This document shows, piece by piece, positions 34,443-45,214 of a DNA stretch of 58,032 bases; position 1 is the first letter of the stretch; each line of letters starts with the position of its first letter. Location: the NCBI GenBank assembly GCA_030770535.1, contig JASVEC010000101.1, forward strand, positions 1 to 58,032, read 5' to 3'. Made by a program: the position numbers and the translations under genes. The notes beneath the pieces are model-generated. The model worked only from the letters and a program-made list of their open reading frames with translations. It was not told the origin of the DNA and did no database searches. Source of the stretch: Batkoa obscura. Its lineage: Eukaryota; Entomophthoromycota; Entomophthoromycetes; Entomophthorales; Batkoaceae.

Positions 34443-35346
34443 ATTAAATTAACTAACTTTTATTAACTAAAAAAATAATTCATGTTAATTTCCGTTAAAG
34501 TTAGTATCCTATATGACTGATTTTCATTGGTTTATTTCAAATATTAATTTGTCCCTATGCTTTTATATAATTTATTTAAAATATTGGTAATATTAAACAT
34601 TTTAAATTCAACTGTTTCAAATAAATTTACTTTAGCTTTTGTGAAGCTATCGAATAACATATTAGCCTAGTTAAAAAAGAATACTGTATGATATTTAAAT
34701 AATTTTAAATGAGGACAAATGACAAGAAAACAAAATAACACGAATACATTTAAAAAAACAAGTTTTATTTAATCAGACTAAAAGACTAAATTTTATATCA
34801 AAAGAAAGGCTAAAAAGACAGAAATAAAATTCTAGTAACAAAGATTAAATAAGGGTTTATTTACAGTGCTATTAGCTATCGCTTTTGATATAACTTAGAT
34901 ATCAGTGGTATAGATTCAGTACAGTGCTGTAAATAATAACAATGCTATGAATAAAATTTCACTATTTCCCCAACCACTTTTAATAAACTAATACAGGTAC
35001 TTCAACTTTGATCCTTTTTATTTATATACATTACCTATAATATCTACAATTTTATAAGCGCATTGTTTGACTCTAATATAACTTGATTATTTATTTTAAT
35101 AACTATTATCTAACAGTGCAATGTGTACATATTTCTGTAATGTATAAACTTAATATTATCATTAGATTTGAGTATGACGTCCTTGTTTGATTCTAAAAAG
35201 TTTGATGTTATAAAAAATTAATAATGCAAGTCATTATAGCTTAAAATTATATTAAAAAATTGGCTCTTTTAATAATTTTTTTTGATGCCCTTTTATTATA
35301 ATCCGAAGCGATATAAATCAGGTTGCAAATTGTTTAAAAAATTAAT
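34443..35346. other. Spacer, nothing recognised
   Basis: About 0.9 kb between the MOB4 start and RPS30 stop. AT-rich and stop-dense; no gene or repeat copy. Confidence 0.55.
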
Positions 35347-35799
35347 TTATGGTCCGGCAGTTGGAGCTGGGTTCATCTAAAAATAGCTTTAAGTAAATCT
35401 AAGCACTGAATTAAAATGAAATTACTCTTCTCTTAGCACCAGCATTGCTAACGTTAACAAAACGGCGGAGATAGATAGCTCTTTTTTTAGCACGGCCTAA
35501 TTATATATAAATGAGATGTAATTTATACCTTAACATTTTAATTACCAGTTAATTTCTTTGGCTTTTCTTGCTTTTCAACTTTTGGACATTGTGACTTTAC
35601 TTTACCGGCACGAGCGAGAGAACCGTGTACTTTACCCTTTGATAGAACTGATTTAGTTTTTTGTTTCAAGTCATTTTTTTTCAATTGAGCGGGATCAGGT
35701 TGATTTAGTATCCTTTTTTATTTTTTCGTTTTATTTTAATCTCAATTTATATCTCTCTATGGATATTATAATGGATGTTTTATATTTAATAGTTACCAT
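35347..35799 (-). CDS. RPS30: 40S ribosomal protein eS30 (RPS30)
   Basis: Four exons: 35799-35797 (ATG alone), 35636-35546, 35496-35426 and 35376-35347; 64 aa. [42 protein letters not shown] and [12 protein letters not shown] match fungal eS30 closely (yeast ends KRRMNPGPS). The first exon is predicted to be just the start codon, followed by a GTAACT donor and a 160-bp intron ending CAAAG. This was chosen because no in-frame ATG exists upstream of GKVHGS in the second exon. No ubiquitin-like FUBI moiety is seen, so this is the stand-alone yeast-like form, not the animal fusion. The short first exon and AAG acceptor make the 5' structure the weakest part. Confidence 0.9.
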
Positions 35800-36299
35800 G
35801 TTGTTTTATACTTTCAACTGTGAGAGTTAATGAGAGGAGGCTATCTTCAATACTTCACTTTACTTGTTATTCAAAATACTACTATATTTGAGGCACATTT
35901 GGCTTAGTTTTGAAGATTTGGGTTATTTTATTGGATGAGTTCTTATTTCGAACCAATTATTACAATTTGATTTTTTATGTCCCTAATTTTAAATCATGAA
36001 CATATAATAGATACTATGTTTATGTATTGTAATATAGGCATCGTTCAATGTACAGTATATATACACATATACATAGATTTTATATAGCATCTTTATATTA
36101 ATATTTTGATAATTAAGAATATTTATGGATTCACAAGTTTAAATTCTTTGTTGGTAAATCGTAATAATGTCTTAAGTTATGACAGTTTTTATTAATTTAT
36201 AACCTTTTAGAACTAAATATTCTAAGTTTAATATCAAAAAATGTACTATTAATTTAATATAAGCAAAAAAACAAATACAGGTTTATTAAATAATAGTAA
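35800..36299. other. Spacer with RPS30 promoter
   Basis: 0.5 kb of AT-rich DNA, including an ATATAC/ATACATAT alternating stretch around 36055-36080. Presumably the RPS30 promoter; no known site identified. Confidence 0.45.
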
Positions 36300-36818
36300 T
36301 TAAATATCATAATCTGGATTTTGAGTATCAAAGCAAATTGGACTTTCAGATCTTTTTTCAGATTTATCTTTCAATACCTCTTCTTCGTAATTTGGTATTG
36401 TTACATATATATTGTGTTTCTCTATTATAAAACATGAGTAACTTATAATATTTATAATAATAAAAAATGAATTACTGCATGTATTAACAGCATGCCTTTT
36501 GTTTGTCAAATTAGTTATTTCATAAATAAAATCGACAAAAGTTTCTAAATAATAGGGTTATCATTTGCTTTTAACTTGATAAAAAAACTTACCAGAATCG
36601 TAGTATTCTTGTATCTTTAACTTCTTATATGATACTTCATTTGGCCCCTCAAAAAATACATTGCTATGCCTTATTGTGCTATTATCGATTGAGACTAATG
36701 GTGGTTTATCTTTGTATTTTAATTTCCTTTTATTATTTTTGTTGATCTTTTTATTTTTACTAATGGGCTTCTCACTATTATCTATTCTGTCTTTATTCTC
36801 TTTCACTTTGCTATTCAT
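36300..36818 (-). CDS. Unrecognised small protein, three exons
   Basis: Three exons, 36818-36593, 36544-36476 and 36421-36300, join in frame with normal GTAAGT/TAG signals to give 138 aa. The first ~40 residues are Lys/Asn-rich (NKKINKNNKRKLKYKD), then a more ordered stretch begins: TIRHSNVFFEGPNEVSYKKL. A predicted helix follows (FVDFIYEITNLTNKRHAVNT), then KKHNIYVTIPNYEEEV and an acidic tail. The helix-loop-strand pattern is faintly reminiscent of small histone-fold or chromatin-complex subunits, but I cannot assign a family. It could be a nuclear protein given its basic start. Clean splicing in frame is the main evidence that it is a real gene. Confidence 0.6.
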
Positions 36819-36948
36819 TTAAGTTATTACTATAATCTAATCTCTGAACACTTTATCAAATCTACTACAAATAATAAATGTTTTAGTGAGAAAGAAGCCA
36901 ATAATAATTTGTAAGAATTAATTTAAAAAAATAGCAAACAAATGAAGT

Positions 36949-37055
36949 ATATTGGGATGTATTTTTTCATTTAAGAATTTTGCTAGGAATCTTTCCGCTC
37001 AAATAGCGTTTAAAAAATAGAGAAAGTAATGAAATCAAAAAAAACATTCCTATAT
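36949..37055 (+). mobile_element. MITE-like repeat copy next to the F-box gene stop
   Basis: About 107 bp. Ends ATATTGGGATG and ACATTCCTATAT; core CGCTCAAATAGCGTTTAAAA. It ends 7 bp from the stop of the minus-strand F-box gene, so it forms the start of that gene's 3' UTR. Confidence 0.92.
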
Positions 37056-37062
37056 TATATTT

Positions 37063-38454
37063 TTAATTAAATTTAATAGTAATCCTATTATCCTTATTAA
37101 TATTATTAAATTCTTTGCTCAATTGAGATAATTCCAAATCATCGTCCATAATATTTAAGTATAAGTACTTCAAATTTGTTAAAGATTGTATAAAGTAGTG
37201 AAATAAGGGTATGGTTGTTAAAGTTAGATCTCCATAAAGTGTATGAATTGAGTTTGAAAAATTTACATCAAATTCAACTAAACTTTTAACAAAATTATCT
37301 ATTTCCTCTTCATGGACATTATCAATTTGAGGTAAGATCCATTCCTTTAAGTGAGTTAAATGATTTAAAATGAAACATATATAATTAATTGAAAACGAAT
37401 ACTCGTTTTTTGTTATAATAAATTGCTTCAAGTTACTCTCTTTATTGATAACCTTTGGTATGTTAAAATAAGATTCATTAATTGAACATTTATTTAATTG
37501 TAAATGAACTAACGTATTCATATCAAATACTAAATAATGAAATATCTTCTCAGTGATTGGTAAATAACTATCTAAGGTTAACGAAGTTAGATTATTGAAC
37601 TTATTAAATAATGAAACATCGTTTGTATTTAAATTGTTTAAACTTAATTGTGTCAAATTGGGATATTCACCATATATAGTTAGAAGCTCATTCTTTGCTT
37701 TGTAATAATTTAAATTAATATTCAACACCTTTAAATTAGGTTGGTCAATTAATAACTTTGCCTGTTCTTTTTGAAAGAGTTCAATTTCTAACTCAAATTT
37801 ATTTAATTTTAAATTGAATTTAGTATTAAAGTAATATATGGCATCATTATCAATTTTGATAGCTTGTAGTGTTAATTCCTTTAATGATAAAAGGGAGGTA
37901 TTAATATTATAAAATAATTCCACATTAACTTGATTTAATTGATATAAACTTAATTTGTTTAAGTTGCTGAAGTAGGGTAATAATGGATTAATACTAAATA
38001 TATCATCATAATGCAATACCAACTGCTTCAAATGGAATTGCTTCAATATCAATAAATCTTGTCTATTAGATAAATCATCTAATAAAAAAACTTCAACTTT
38101 ATTTAAATGCTTTAGATGTGTCAAACTCCAGTTAAATTCCATATATTTTTTTGAGCTGCCATAAAAGAATACCTTGGTTATATTAAAACAATACTTATAA
38201 ACTAAATCTAAGTGTTGATAACCTAGTCCTTCACTTATAGTTATATTATTAACCAAAGCCCCATATTTTTGAATCAATATGTTAAATTGTGTCAAATCCA
38301 TCTTTAATAATTTATAATCAGGATCATTAAATATGTACTTTGATATTAATTTATTTTGGTGTTTATTTAATAAACGATAATCTAATAACTCTTTTTCATT
38401 TTCTACATAAGTCAATATTTGATAGATAATCTCGTTTGGTAAATTACACTTCAT
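37063..38454 (-). CDS. F-box protein with leucine-rich repeats
   Basis: Single exon, 463 aa. Residues 3-42 are an F-box (LPNEIIYQILTYVENEKELL, then YRLLNKHQNKLISKYIF), the part that would bind Skp1 in an SCF ubiquitin ligase. The remainder is irregular leucine-rich repeats, e.g. LNKLSLYQLNQV, LKELTLQAIKI, LTQLSLNNLNTN, LTSLTLDSYLPI and LVHLQLNKCSI, spaced 25-30 residues. This is the usual arrangement of fungal FBXL-type substrate adaptors, a large and fast-evolving family. The substrate is unknown. Its stop codon is followed within 8 bp by a repeat element. Confidence 0.85.
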   Translation of the reverse strand: MKCNLPNEIIYQILTYVENEKELLDYRLLNKHQNKLISKYIFNDPDYKLLKMDLTQFNILIQKYGALVNNITISEGLGYQHLDLVYKYCFNITKVFFYGSSKKYMEFNWSLTHLKHLNKVEVFLLDDLSNRQDLLILKQFHLKQLVLHYDDIFSINPLLPYFSNLNKLSLYQLNQVNVELFYNINTSLLSLKELTLQAIKIDNDAIYYFNTKFNLKLNKFELEIELFQKEQAKLLIDQPNLKVLNINLNYYKAKNELLTIYGEYPNLTQLSLNNLNTNDVSLFNKFNNLTSLTLDSYLPITEKIFHYLVFDMNTLVHLQLNKCSINESYFNIPKVINKESNLKQFIITKNEYSFSINYICFILNHLTHLKEWILPQIDNVHEEEIDNFVKSLVEFDVNFSNSIHTLYGDLTLTTIPLFHYFIQSLTNLKYLYLNIMDDDLELSQLSKEFNNINKDNRITIKFN

Positions 38455-38659
38455 TGCCGTTTTTTAAAAATAATTAATCTAAATTAACAATTAAGTTTAT
38501 ATATAATATTTAATTACACACCTTCCTTTTACTATTTTTATTATTCTGATTTTCATCATTAGTTTATTTTCAGTTTAATTTAGTTTATGTCGATCGAAAA
38601 ATTAAATTAAAATTAATTTCATAATAATATTAAATTTATTAATTATAAGAAGTATAATG

Positions 38660-39334
38660 TTAGTATAAATTATCAATATAAGGCTGAAGCTTATCATCTA
38701 ATCCTGTTTTGTATTGTTGTCTATTAAAATAAAGTTCTTCTCCTTTAATGCCATCATTAAATTGTTCAATAACAGGTTTATTAGGTAGATTAGCTACTAC
38801 AATTTCAGGACCAACAATAAATCCAGATTTATTCTGACTATTGATATAAATATCAGCACAATTCATATAAAATTCTCGAATTCCTGTCCTATTAATCCAT
38901 GTCCAAGCTAAGGTAGCTCTACCATTTGGTAAAGTATTTGGTAAAAAGATATCATAACTACGTCGTCCTTTAGTTAAACAATCTCCAATAATAGAATGAA
39001 TAACAATAAAATGTTTTTGGTCATAAGATATACTCCATTCACAATGACCGCCATTATGTGGTACATCACCAGCAATTAAACTAGTAAAATTATTACCCGC
39101 TTTTAATTCGGATTTTATTTTTCCCATTGGTATACCACGGCATGGGAATGGGAAATCTAATCGATCTTTATTCCCTAATGGAAATTGATTCATATAATCA
39201 ATTTCAAACCATTGTAATTCTTTATCATATTTTGATTTCCTACATAATGGACTAGCTAATTCCATATGACATATAACATATCTGGTTAAATAAAATGAAA
39301 ATAATATAATAGTAATTAAATGATTATTATACAT
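38660..39334 (-). CDS. Secreted AA11-like lytic polysaccharide monooxygenase
   Basis: 224 aa from the ATG at 39334. An open frame extends 33 codons further upstream, but this ATG gives a clean signal peptide (NNHLITIILFSFYLTRYVIC). Cleavage there would leave His23 as the new N-terminus (HMELASPLC), as needed for the copper histidine brace. The second His is in DVPHNGGHCEWSISYD (His93). ATLAWTWINRTGIREFYMNCAD matches the TLAWTWFNKxGNREMYMNCA block of chitin-active AA11 LPMOs and supplies the axial Tyr. Paired cysteines support secretion. The protein likely acts on chitin, either the fungus's own wall or exogenous. AA11 versus a related LPMO-like family cannot be settled by eye. It is divergent from NDUFAF2, 244 bp apart. 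Confidence 0.78.
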   Translation of the reverse strand: MYNNHLITIILFSFYLTRYVICHMELASPLCRKSKYDKELQWFEIDYMNQFPLGNKDRLDFPFPCRGIPMGKIKSELKAGNNFTSLIAGDVPHNGGHCEWSISYDQKHFIVIHSIIGDCLTKGRRSYDIFLPNTLPNGRATLAWTWINRTGIREFYMNCADIYINSQNKSGFIVGPEIVVANLPNKPVIEQFNDGIKGEELYFNRQQYKTGLDDKLQPYIDNLY

Positions 39335-39578
39335 AATGTAATTATTAATTAAAGGTAAGCTTAAAGGTTGTTTTATTATATTAAACTTTATTCTTTTATA
39401 TTTTTTATTATCTTGTACTTTTGAAACTCCCACCTTCTGTTTTATAATTTATTATTAAGTTTTGAATTTCTATTGTTTATTTTGGGCAAATATTTTATCC
39501 TTATTTTGTCATTAATTTAAATTGATTAGATTTAAATTAATAAGATCGAAAATTTATTGCCATTTCTAATACGAAAAG

Positions 39579-40321
39579 ATGATTAAAAGATGGATAAACT
39601 ATATGAAAATAAAAGGATGGAATCCATTTAATAAAAGACAATTGATAGGCAGAGATTTAGAAGGAAATAACTATTATGAAGAAGAAAGAGGTATTTGTTT
39701 TCAAATTATAATTGGTTGAATTTATAAATCTGATTTAAGATGGTTTTCCTCGGCGTACTGTGGAGTTAGCTCAAAAACAACTTCATCTTGGTCAAATAAG
39801 TTCAGCAGATTTAGCAGGTAAGCCTAGTTCATATAATAAATACCGTATATAAAATTTTATTAGTTCAATGGCGCTCTTGGTTAAGACATACTCGTAGAGA
39901 TCCACCAAGCATTGAAGTATAAACAGTATTAGCTAACAATAATATAATATAATATAATATTTAGGAATTAGAAGCTTATGAGATACAAAAGAATAGAACC
40001 ATTGAAAGAGCTAAGGTTTTAGAATTAGAATGGCAAAAAGTAATAATAGATTTTATTATTTTTAACTAATATTAATATTTTATAGAAAAAACTATTAATA
40101 AGTAATAAAGTTGAGCAAGCTAACAAACCAAAAATCAAAGGTAATATTTAAATTATGGGGCTCTTATTCTTATTTGTTTATTTATAGATAATGAATCTAA
40201 AGTTGTGAATCCGAATAAATCAAATGGTAGCATTATTATTGTTGTATAATCATTATATAATTAATTTGATTTAGATGGTTTCCAACCTGATTCATGGTCT
40301 CCAGTATCTCAACGTAATTAA
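39579..40321 (+). CDS. NDUFAF2: NDUFAF2-like mitochondrial complex I assembly factor
   Basis: Seven short exons: 39579-39690, 39740-39817, 39864-39916, 39965-40039, 40086-40140, 40188-40226 and 40275-40321; 152 aa. The order of conserved bits matches NDUFAF2 (B17.2L/mimitin): GRDLEGNNYYEE, then PRRTVEL, VQWRSWLRHTRRDPPSIEEL, ERAKVLELEWQKKKLL and a terminal GFQPDSWSP. Human NDUFAF2 has the equivalent GTDQFGNKYY, EWEAWIRRTRKTPPTMEE and FQPGSWMP. It aids late assembly of respiratory complex I and is a paralogue of NDUFA12. Its presence implies the organism keeps complex I, unlike Saccharomyces. None of its exons exceeds 112 bp. It is convergent with RAT1, 149 bp apart. Confidence 0.88.
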
Positions 40322-40470
40322 AAGATAAACTATGTTGTAAAATAATAAATACATATTACAAAAATGTAAAAGTAATAGATGAATTTTTTATATTTTATTG
40401 AATAAAACTTTCTATTAAAAAACAAAAAAACAATAATGACTATTATTATTATTTAATATGTTATATATAC

Positions 40471-43400
40471 CTAATATCTTCTTTTACCACCACGCCCATA
40501 AGGTGGTCTTTGTGGTCTTTGATTCTGATATTGTTGTCCTTGTTGATATTGTTGTCCTTGTTGGTATTGTTGGCCTTGATATTGTTGACCCTGCTGGTAA
40601 TGCTGACCCTGTTGATAATGTTGTCCTTGTTGGCCTTGAGCATAGTATTGGGTTTGAGGACGACCATAACGTTGGGCAGCATAGCCTGGATTTTGATAAC
40701 TACTTTGGGTGCTTGTTCCATAATCATTTGTTGGTTGGTTATAGCGTTGTTTCCTTATGAATTCTTCATAAGATGGCCTTTGTGCTGGATTGTAGTTATA
40801 GTTAAAATTATTTACATAACTTGCTTCTCGAGCTGCATTAGCAGCCTCATCGCTAGCGGCACTTTGGCTGTGTCCAGCATAACTTGGATATTTATTGAAT
40901 CTATTATCTTGGTGTGATGCTTGATTATTTCCATAGTTGTTGAATGAAGGAGGTGTATTATAGGACCCTGAGGCTCCTCTTGGACGATATGGTTTATTGT
41001 CATTTCTTTGATAATCACGGGAATCTTTGGTTGAGGGATACTGACTATAGTTGGAATAGTCCTGTTTAAAATTCCTATAACCGCCGCTAACAAACTTATA
41101 AATAAATAGTAAAATTAATTAGCAATATTATTACTCATCCTTAGAATATTCATGTCTCTGGTAATCATTTCTATTTGATCTTCCGCCATTTAAAACGAAA
41201 GCTATTTCATTATAAGGCAATACTTTTTTAGGCAAATCAACGTTTGGTACTAAATTGCAAGGAAATACAAAACCTTCTGGAAATTCTGGCAAGGTAAATT
41301 TAAAACTACAAAAAATATTATTTTTTTATCAAGGTATTTTAAAAAACGTACCTTAAACTTTTATCACCATGAATATCAGGCTGTCCATATTTTGAGAGTG
41401 GGGATGTATAAACTGAATTAGGATTACAGTCTGGATCAATAGCCACATTTCCTGGTACTCCTTGGCTAAGTGAAGTTGGGATTTCACATTCTGAAGTATC
41501 CTTAGTATTATATATAGAATAAAGTGGTCCATAGAGTGGGTTAATATTAGACATATAAATAAGCTCGCTTCCAGTTGAATTCCTACGAATCTCGTCGGGA
41601 GAGAGTTTAGGATAAACTTTATTGATTTCTTCTAACAAACGTTCTTCATCGATAAATGGAAGAAGGGCAACAGCTGAAATTAAAAATATTTAACAATACT
41701 GCTTAAAATAATAATGTCTTTACCTTTCCACAATTGAGTTTCTCCATTTAAATCTAAATAAAAATCTTTCGGATAAAAGTCGATGATTGGGGAATCTTCA
41801 TCTTCCATAAGAGGGTGGAATTTTTCTGGTAGATGTTGTTTAGAATCTGCTGGAAGAACACCCATTAATTGCTCGTATGGTTTCAATGGAGTTCCTAATT
41901 CAAAATGAAATTCTGCTTCTTTTGCTGCTTCTGCTATATCTAAAGCAAATGGTGGGTAGTGATAAGGATAAAACCATTTCCAAGAAGGACATCCTTGAAA
42001 ATAATATTTTAACACCCAGCACAAACCTTCAAGATAAGCTAATCCAACTTCATATTGAAATTCTGGATCTTTGCCTTTGCTACCAAATTTTTCTTCATAA
42101 TACCTCTCTCTATATCCTACTTCGCCCAATCTGATATTGTCGTTTCTTCCTTTTATATAAGCAGATGACATGATAATTTCCGAGGCATCTCTAGGTTTAC
42201 TTGGCGCCTCGCTGGGTTCTAGTTTGATTTGCTTCTTTGGAAGAGCAGGTGGGGGAGTAGATTCTTTAGTTTCAGCATCTTCATCTTCATTATCACCATT
42301 AGCTTCAGCTTCATTATCGTCATCTTCTTCTCCTTCTACATCTTCTTCATTCATATTTGAATCTTTAGCATCACTATCTGGCGAATCTCTAGCATGTTTT
42401 TCTCCAGCCTTAACTCCAGTATCACCTGTTGTCTGCAGTTTTATAGATAGCATAGCTAATTTGTTAGTATTATTCTATAAGAAATATAACTTAATATTAT
42501 CAAATATAAAAGAAGTGTAACTACCTGTTGTTTGGGGGGTTCTGCTTTTGTGTGAATTCTCCTAGAATGCTTCTTTTTAGCATTAGCTAATAAAGTATCT
42601 TCTAATTCAGCAATTTGACTAATGATAATCCCTGCTTTCTTTAAATCAACATCACCATTTTTAGTAATAAAGCCTCCCATCGTATTTAAGGAAGACTTCC
42701 ACATACCAACTAATTTTTCAACAGCATTCTCTCTAATGTTTAAGCATGTCAAATGTGGTAAGAAATCATTTCCAACAAAAAAGATCAAAAAGATCCAATC
42801 ATCGATAGCATTTTCAAAGTCATAATCAAAAATGAGGTTTGAAATAGCTAACTCAGCAGCTAAATATTCTCTCAATAAATCCACATGTAGAAATACAAAT
42901 GGTTTCATTGGGACTCCTTTTTTATCTTTATATACAACTGTAGGTTGATCTAAAATTTACTTTGTTCATTAATCTTCATATCATTTATATTTAAACTTAC
43001 TTCGACAATTTTTAGCATTGTGACCAGGTTTATTGCACTTAGTACAAACTTTGTTAGATCCTGAACGGAAATTGACATCTTCACGTAAAACTTTGAATCT
43101 AGGCTCATGGGTTGCTAATGAGAGCATAATCAAATCAGCATCCTGGGACTATTAATATCATAAGTAGCTATATAAATGTGCTTACCAATCCATAGATGAC
43201 ATGGTACATGTTTGGGTCATACCCATCAGAATTACGTGCTTTACGAATATAATCCATAATTTTATGTTCGCCTTCACCTGGTACACTAGCATCAGATAAT
43301 ATAATATTGACCTATTTTAACATTAGCGTTATATTATTAATACTATTATTAATATTACATTTTTCCATAATGGGTTATCGTTCAAACTTTTGGTAATGTA

Positions 43401-44072
43401 ATACTTTAAACTAATAGATAATTTATCCATAAATGGTGTTCCTATTATTTGTTATAAGATATATATAGGTAATAAAAGATGATTACCTGGAGTAATGCAG
43501 TTTGAATCAAAATGCTCTTTTCCGTCATTTTCTTTAGTATTTCTTTCACTGACTAATAATGTTCAATTGTATATTTAAATAAACTTAATATGATTCTACC
43601 TGATAACTTTTCCAAATAGGCCTCCATCTCTTGCTTTTTTATACGGCTTTCCTGTCCAGCTCTGAAACGACGACTTCTTTGTTGATTCATTTTGGCTCTT
43701 GGAGCTACACCATCTTCAAAAAAATTATCAGCAAAAATAGTAAAAGTATTATTATAATATACCAATTGCTATATAAAGTAATCTTCTTGGTCTAATCATA
43801 TTCATGATTCTATCAATATATTTAAATATTTCTATCATCATTTCCTCTTCAGTTTCAGGAGCCTCTTTATCTTCTGGGTGACAGCAAGGGTGAACAATAC
43901 CATTTAAATCTAGATATAAATTATCAAATTCTACCCCGTTTGGATTTGGCAAACTGACATCAACTGGGAAAACTTCACCATCATCGGTTATCTTTTGCTG
44001 ATCTTCTACAACCTGCGATACAATTCTTGGATACTTCATGCTTATCCATCGAAAAAAACCTGGTACACCCAT
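40471..44072 (-). CDS. RAT1: RAT1/XRN2 nuclear 5'-3' exoribonuclease
   Basis: Eleven exons: 44072-43763, 43713-43600, 43552-43487, 43441-43359, 43311-43186, 43142-43001, 42949-42525, 42432-41724, 41673-41352, 41305-41135 and 41086-40471; about 1027 aa. The nuclear enzyme degrades uncapped RNA, promotes Pol II termination (torpedo) and trims pre-r[47 protein letters not shown] and [17 protein letters not shown] are diagnostic. A CCHC zinc knuckle at residues 266-279 ([14 protein letters not shown]) marks Rat1, not Xrn1. [16 protein letters not shown] and [23 protein letters not shown] complete the core. The linker near 42260-42400 is acidic. The last exon is a low-complexity Gln/Tyr/Gly tail with repeated GQQYQQ units ending GRGGKRRY. 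Confidence 0.96.
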
Positions 44073-45033
44073 TTTTTAATAATGTAAAGTTTTTTTAATT
44101 TTGCAACAAAAATGAACTTTAATATTATAGAAAACTTTATATTAAGTCCAAGTTTTTTTATTGATTAAGGATTAATTTTGTTGCTTATTCTTGATTTGTA
44201 CTTATACCCAATTAAAGTTACTTTATATTTTATCAATCAAATTTTTACATATTAGACTTTTACACTATAGTTTTAATACACTTATTCCATTAGGATGGGG
44301 TAAAACAGATGAAGAAAGTATTGATGACAGCAAAGTCCGAGATTCAGATAGTAAGGAGATGGTCATTAAACATTAAACTTTGTATTCACTTGATTATTTA
44401 TTGGGTTTTTGCATACATCCCGTCGCGAAAATTCAACCATAGAAAAAGTAGTAGTTTTGGCTAAAACAGTAACTTCAATTCTTAAGCTTTTTAATAAAGA
44501 GTTAATTTTCATCTAAAACCGACTTTTTATAGCATAAAATTAAGCTCTACTGATAGTTTTTTCTGATTAGGATTTATTTTTTTCTGAAAAACAACAGTAG
44601 TATTGTAAAAAGCACTTTTGCTGTTGCAACCTGTTATCCTCATGAAGGTTTTGCAAAATCCTTCATTTTTTGCAACATGATATATCCAAAAACCTAATAA
44701 TTCGATTTTTAAGCTATATTTAAAAATGTTTTTTTCTGGTCTTGATTTTTGTTAAATTTAAGTTCATATTACAAAATGAATGTATTTTGATTTGCTTTGA
44801 TATTGTATACATGAAATTAGATATAAGATATATAAATTCATAGTGTTGATTTGTTTTTAATATATTTGTGTGAATTCAACAAGTTTTCAGTTGTGAAAGT
44901 CAATAGAGTTCACTCTTCTATACTAAAAAGCATAGTTCATGAACTTTATAAAAATCAAAGCTATCTTAGATAACTACTATTCTTATTTTTATTAAATTTA
45001 TATCATAAATTAATATGCATGATACTAACAGAT
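44073..45033. other. Spacer, nothing recognised
   Basis: About 1 kb. A short open stretch near 44281-44384 (GWGKTDEESIDDSK) lacks a start or splice context and is not called. The rest is AT-rich. Confidence 0.5.
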
Positions 45034-45115
45034 GTCAATTTGGCCGAGCGGTCTAAGGCGTTGCACTTAAGATGCAATCTCGAGAGAGGCGTGGGTTCGA
45101 ACCCCACAGTTGACA
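45034..45115 (+). tRNA. tRNA-Leu (anticodon UAA)
   Basis: 82 nt, intronless. Acceptor GTCAATT pairs with AGTTGAC. The D-arm/A-box GGCCGAGCGGTCTAAGGC and the B-box GGTTCGAACCC are standard. The anticodon stem TTGCA/TGCAA encloses the loop CTTAAGA, giving anticodon TAA. A long variable arm (TCTCGAGAGAGGC region) confirms a class II leucine tRNA. The CCA is not encoded, as expected in a eukaryote. A T-run at 45121 could terminate Pol III transcription. Confidence 0.96.
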
Positions 45116-45214
45116 ATGTACTTTTTCTTTCTATAAAAAAGTCAATAGTTGGCTATAAACAAAGAAATTAAATCTTTTTTTTTCCATTTTTCACTATTAT
45201 ATGTTTATTTAGAA

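Noticed and set aside
40458-40917. Plus-strand frames rich in Leu/Val opposite the RAT1 tail
   Set aside because: Complement of the Gln/Tyr/Gly repeats in RAT1 exon 11.
42170-42520. Plus-strand open frame across the RAT1 acidic linker
   Set aside because: Antisense of a well-supported RAT1 exon; Ser/Leu-rich composition mirrors the acidic codons.
44191-44384. Short plus-strand frame with GWGKTDEESIDDSK
   Set aside because: No start codon context, no homologue recognised, and no exons that extend it.
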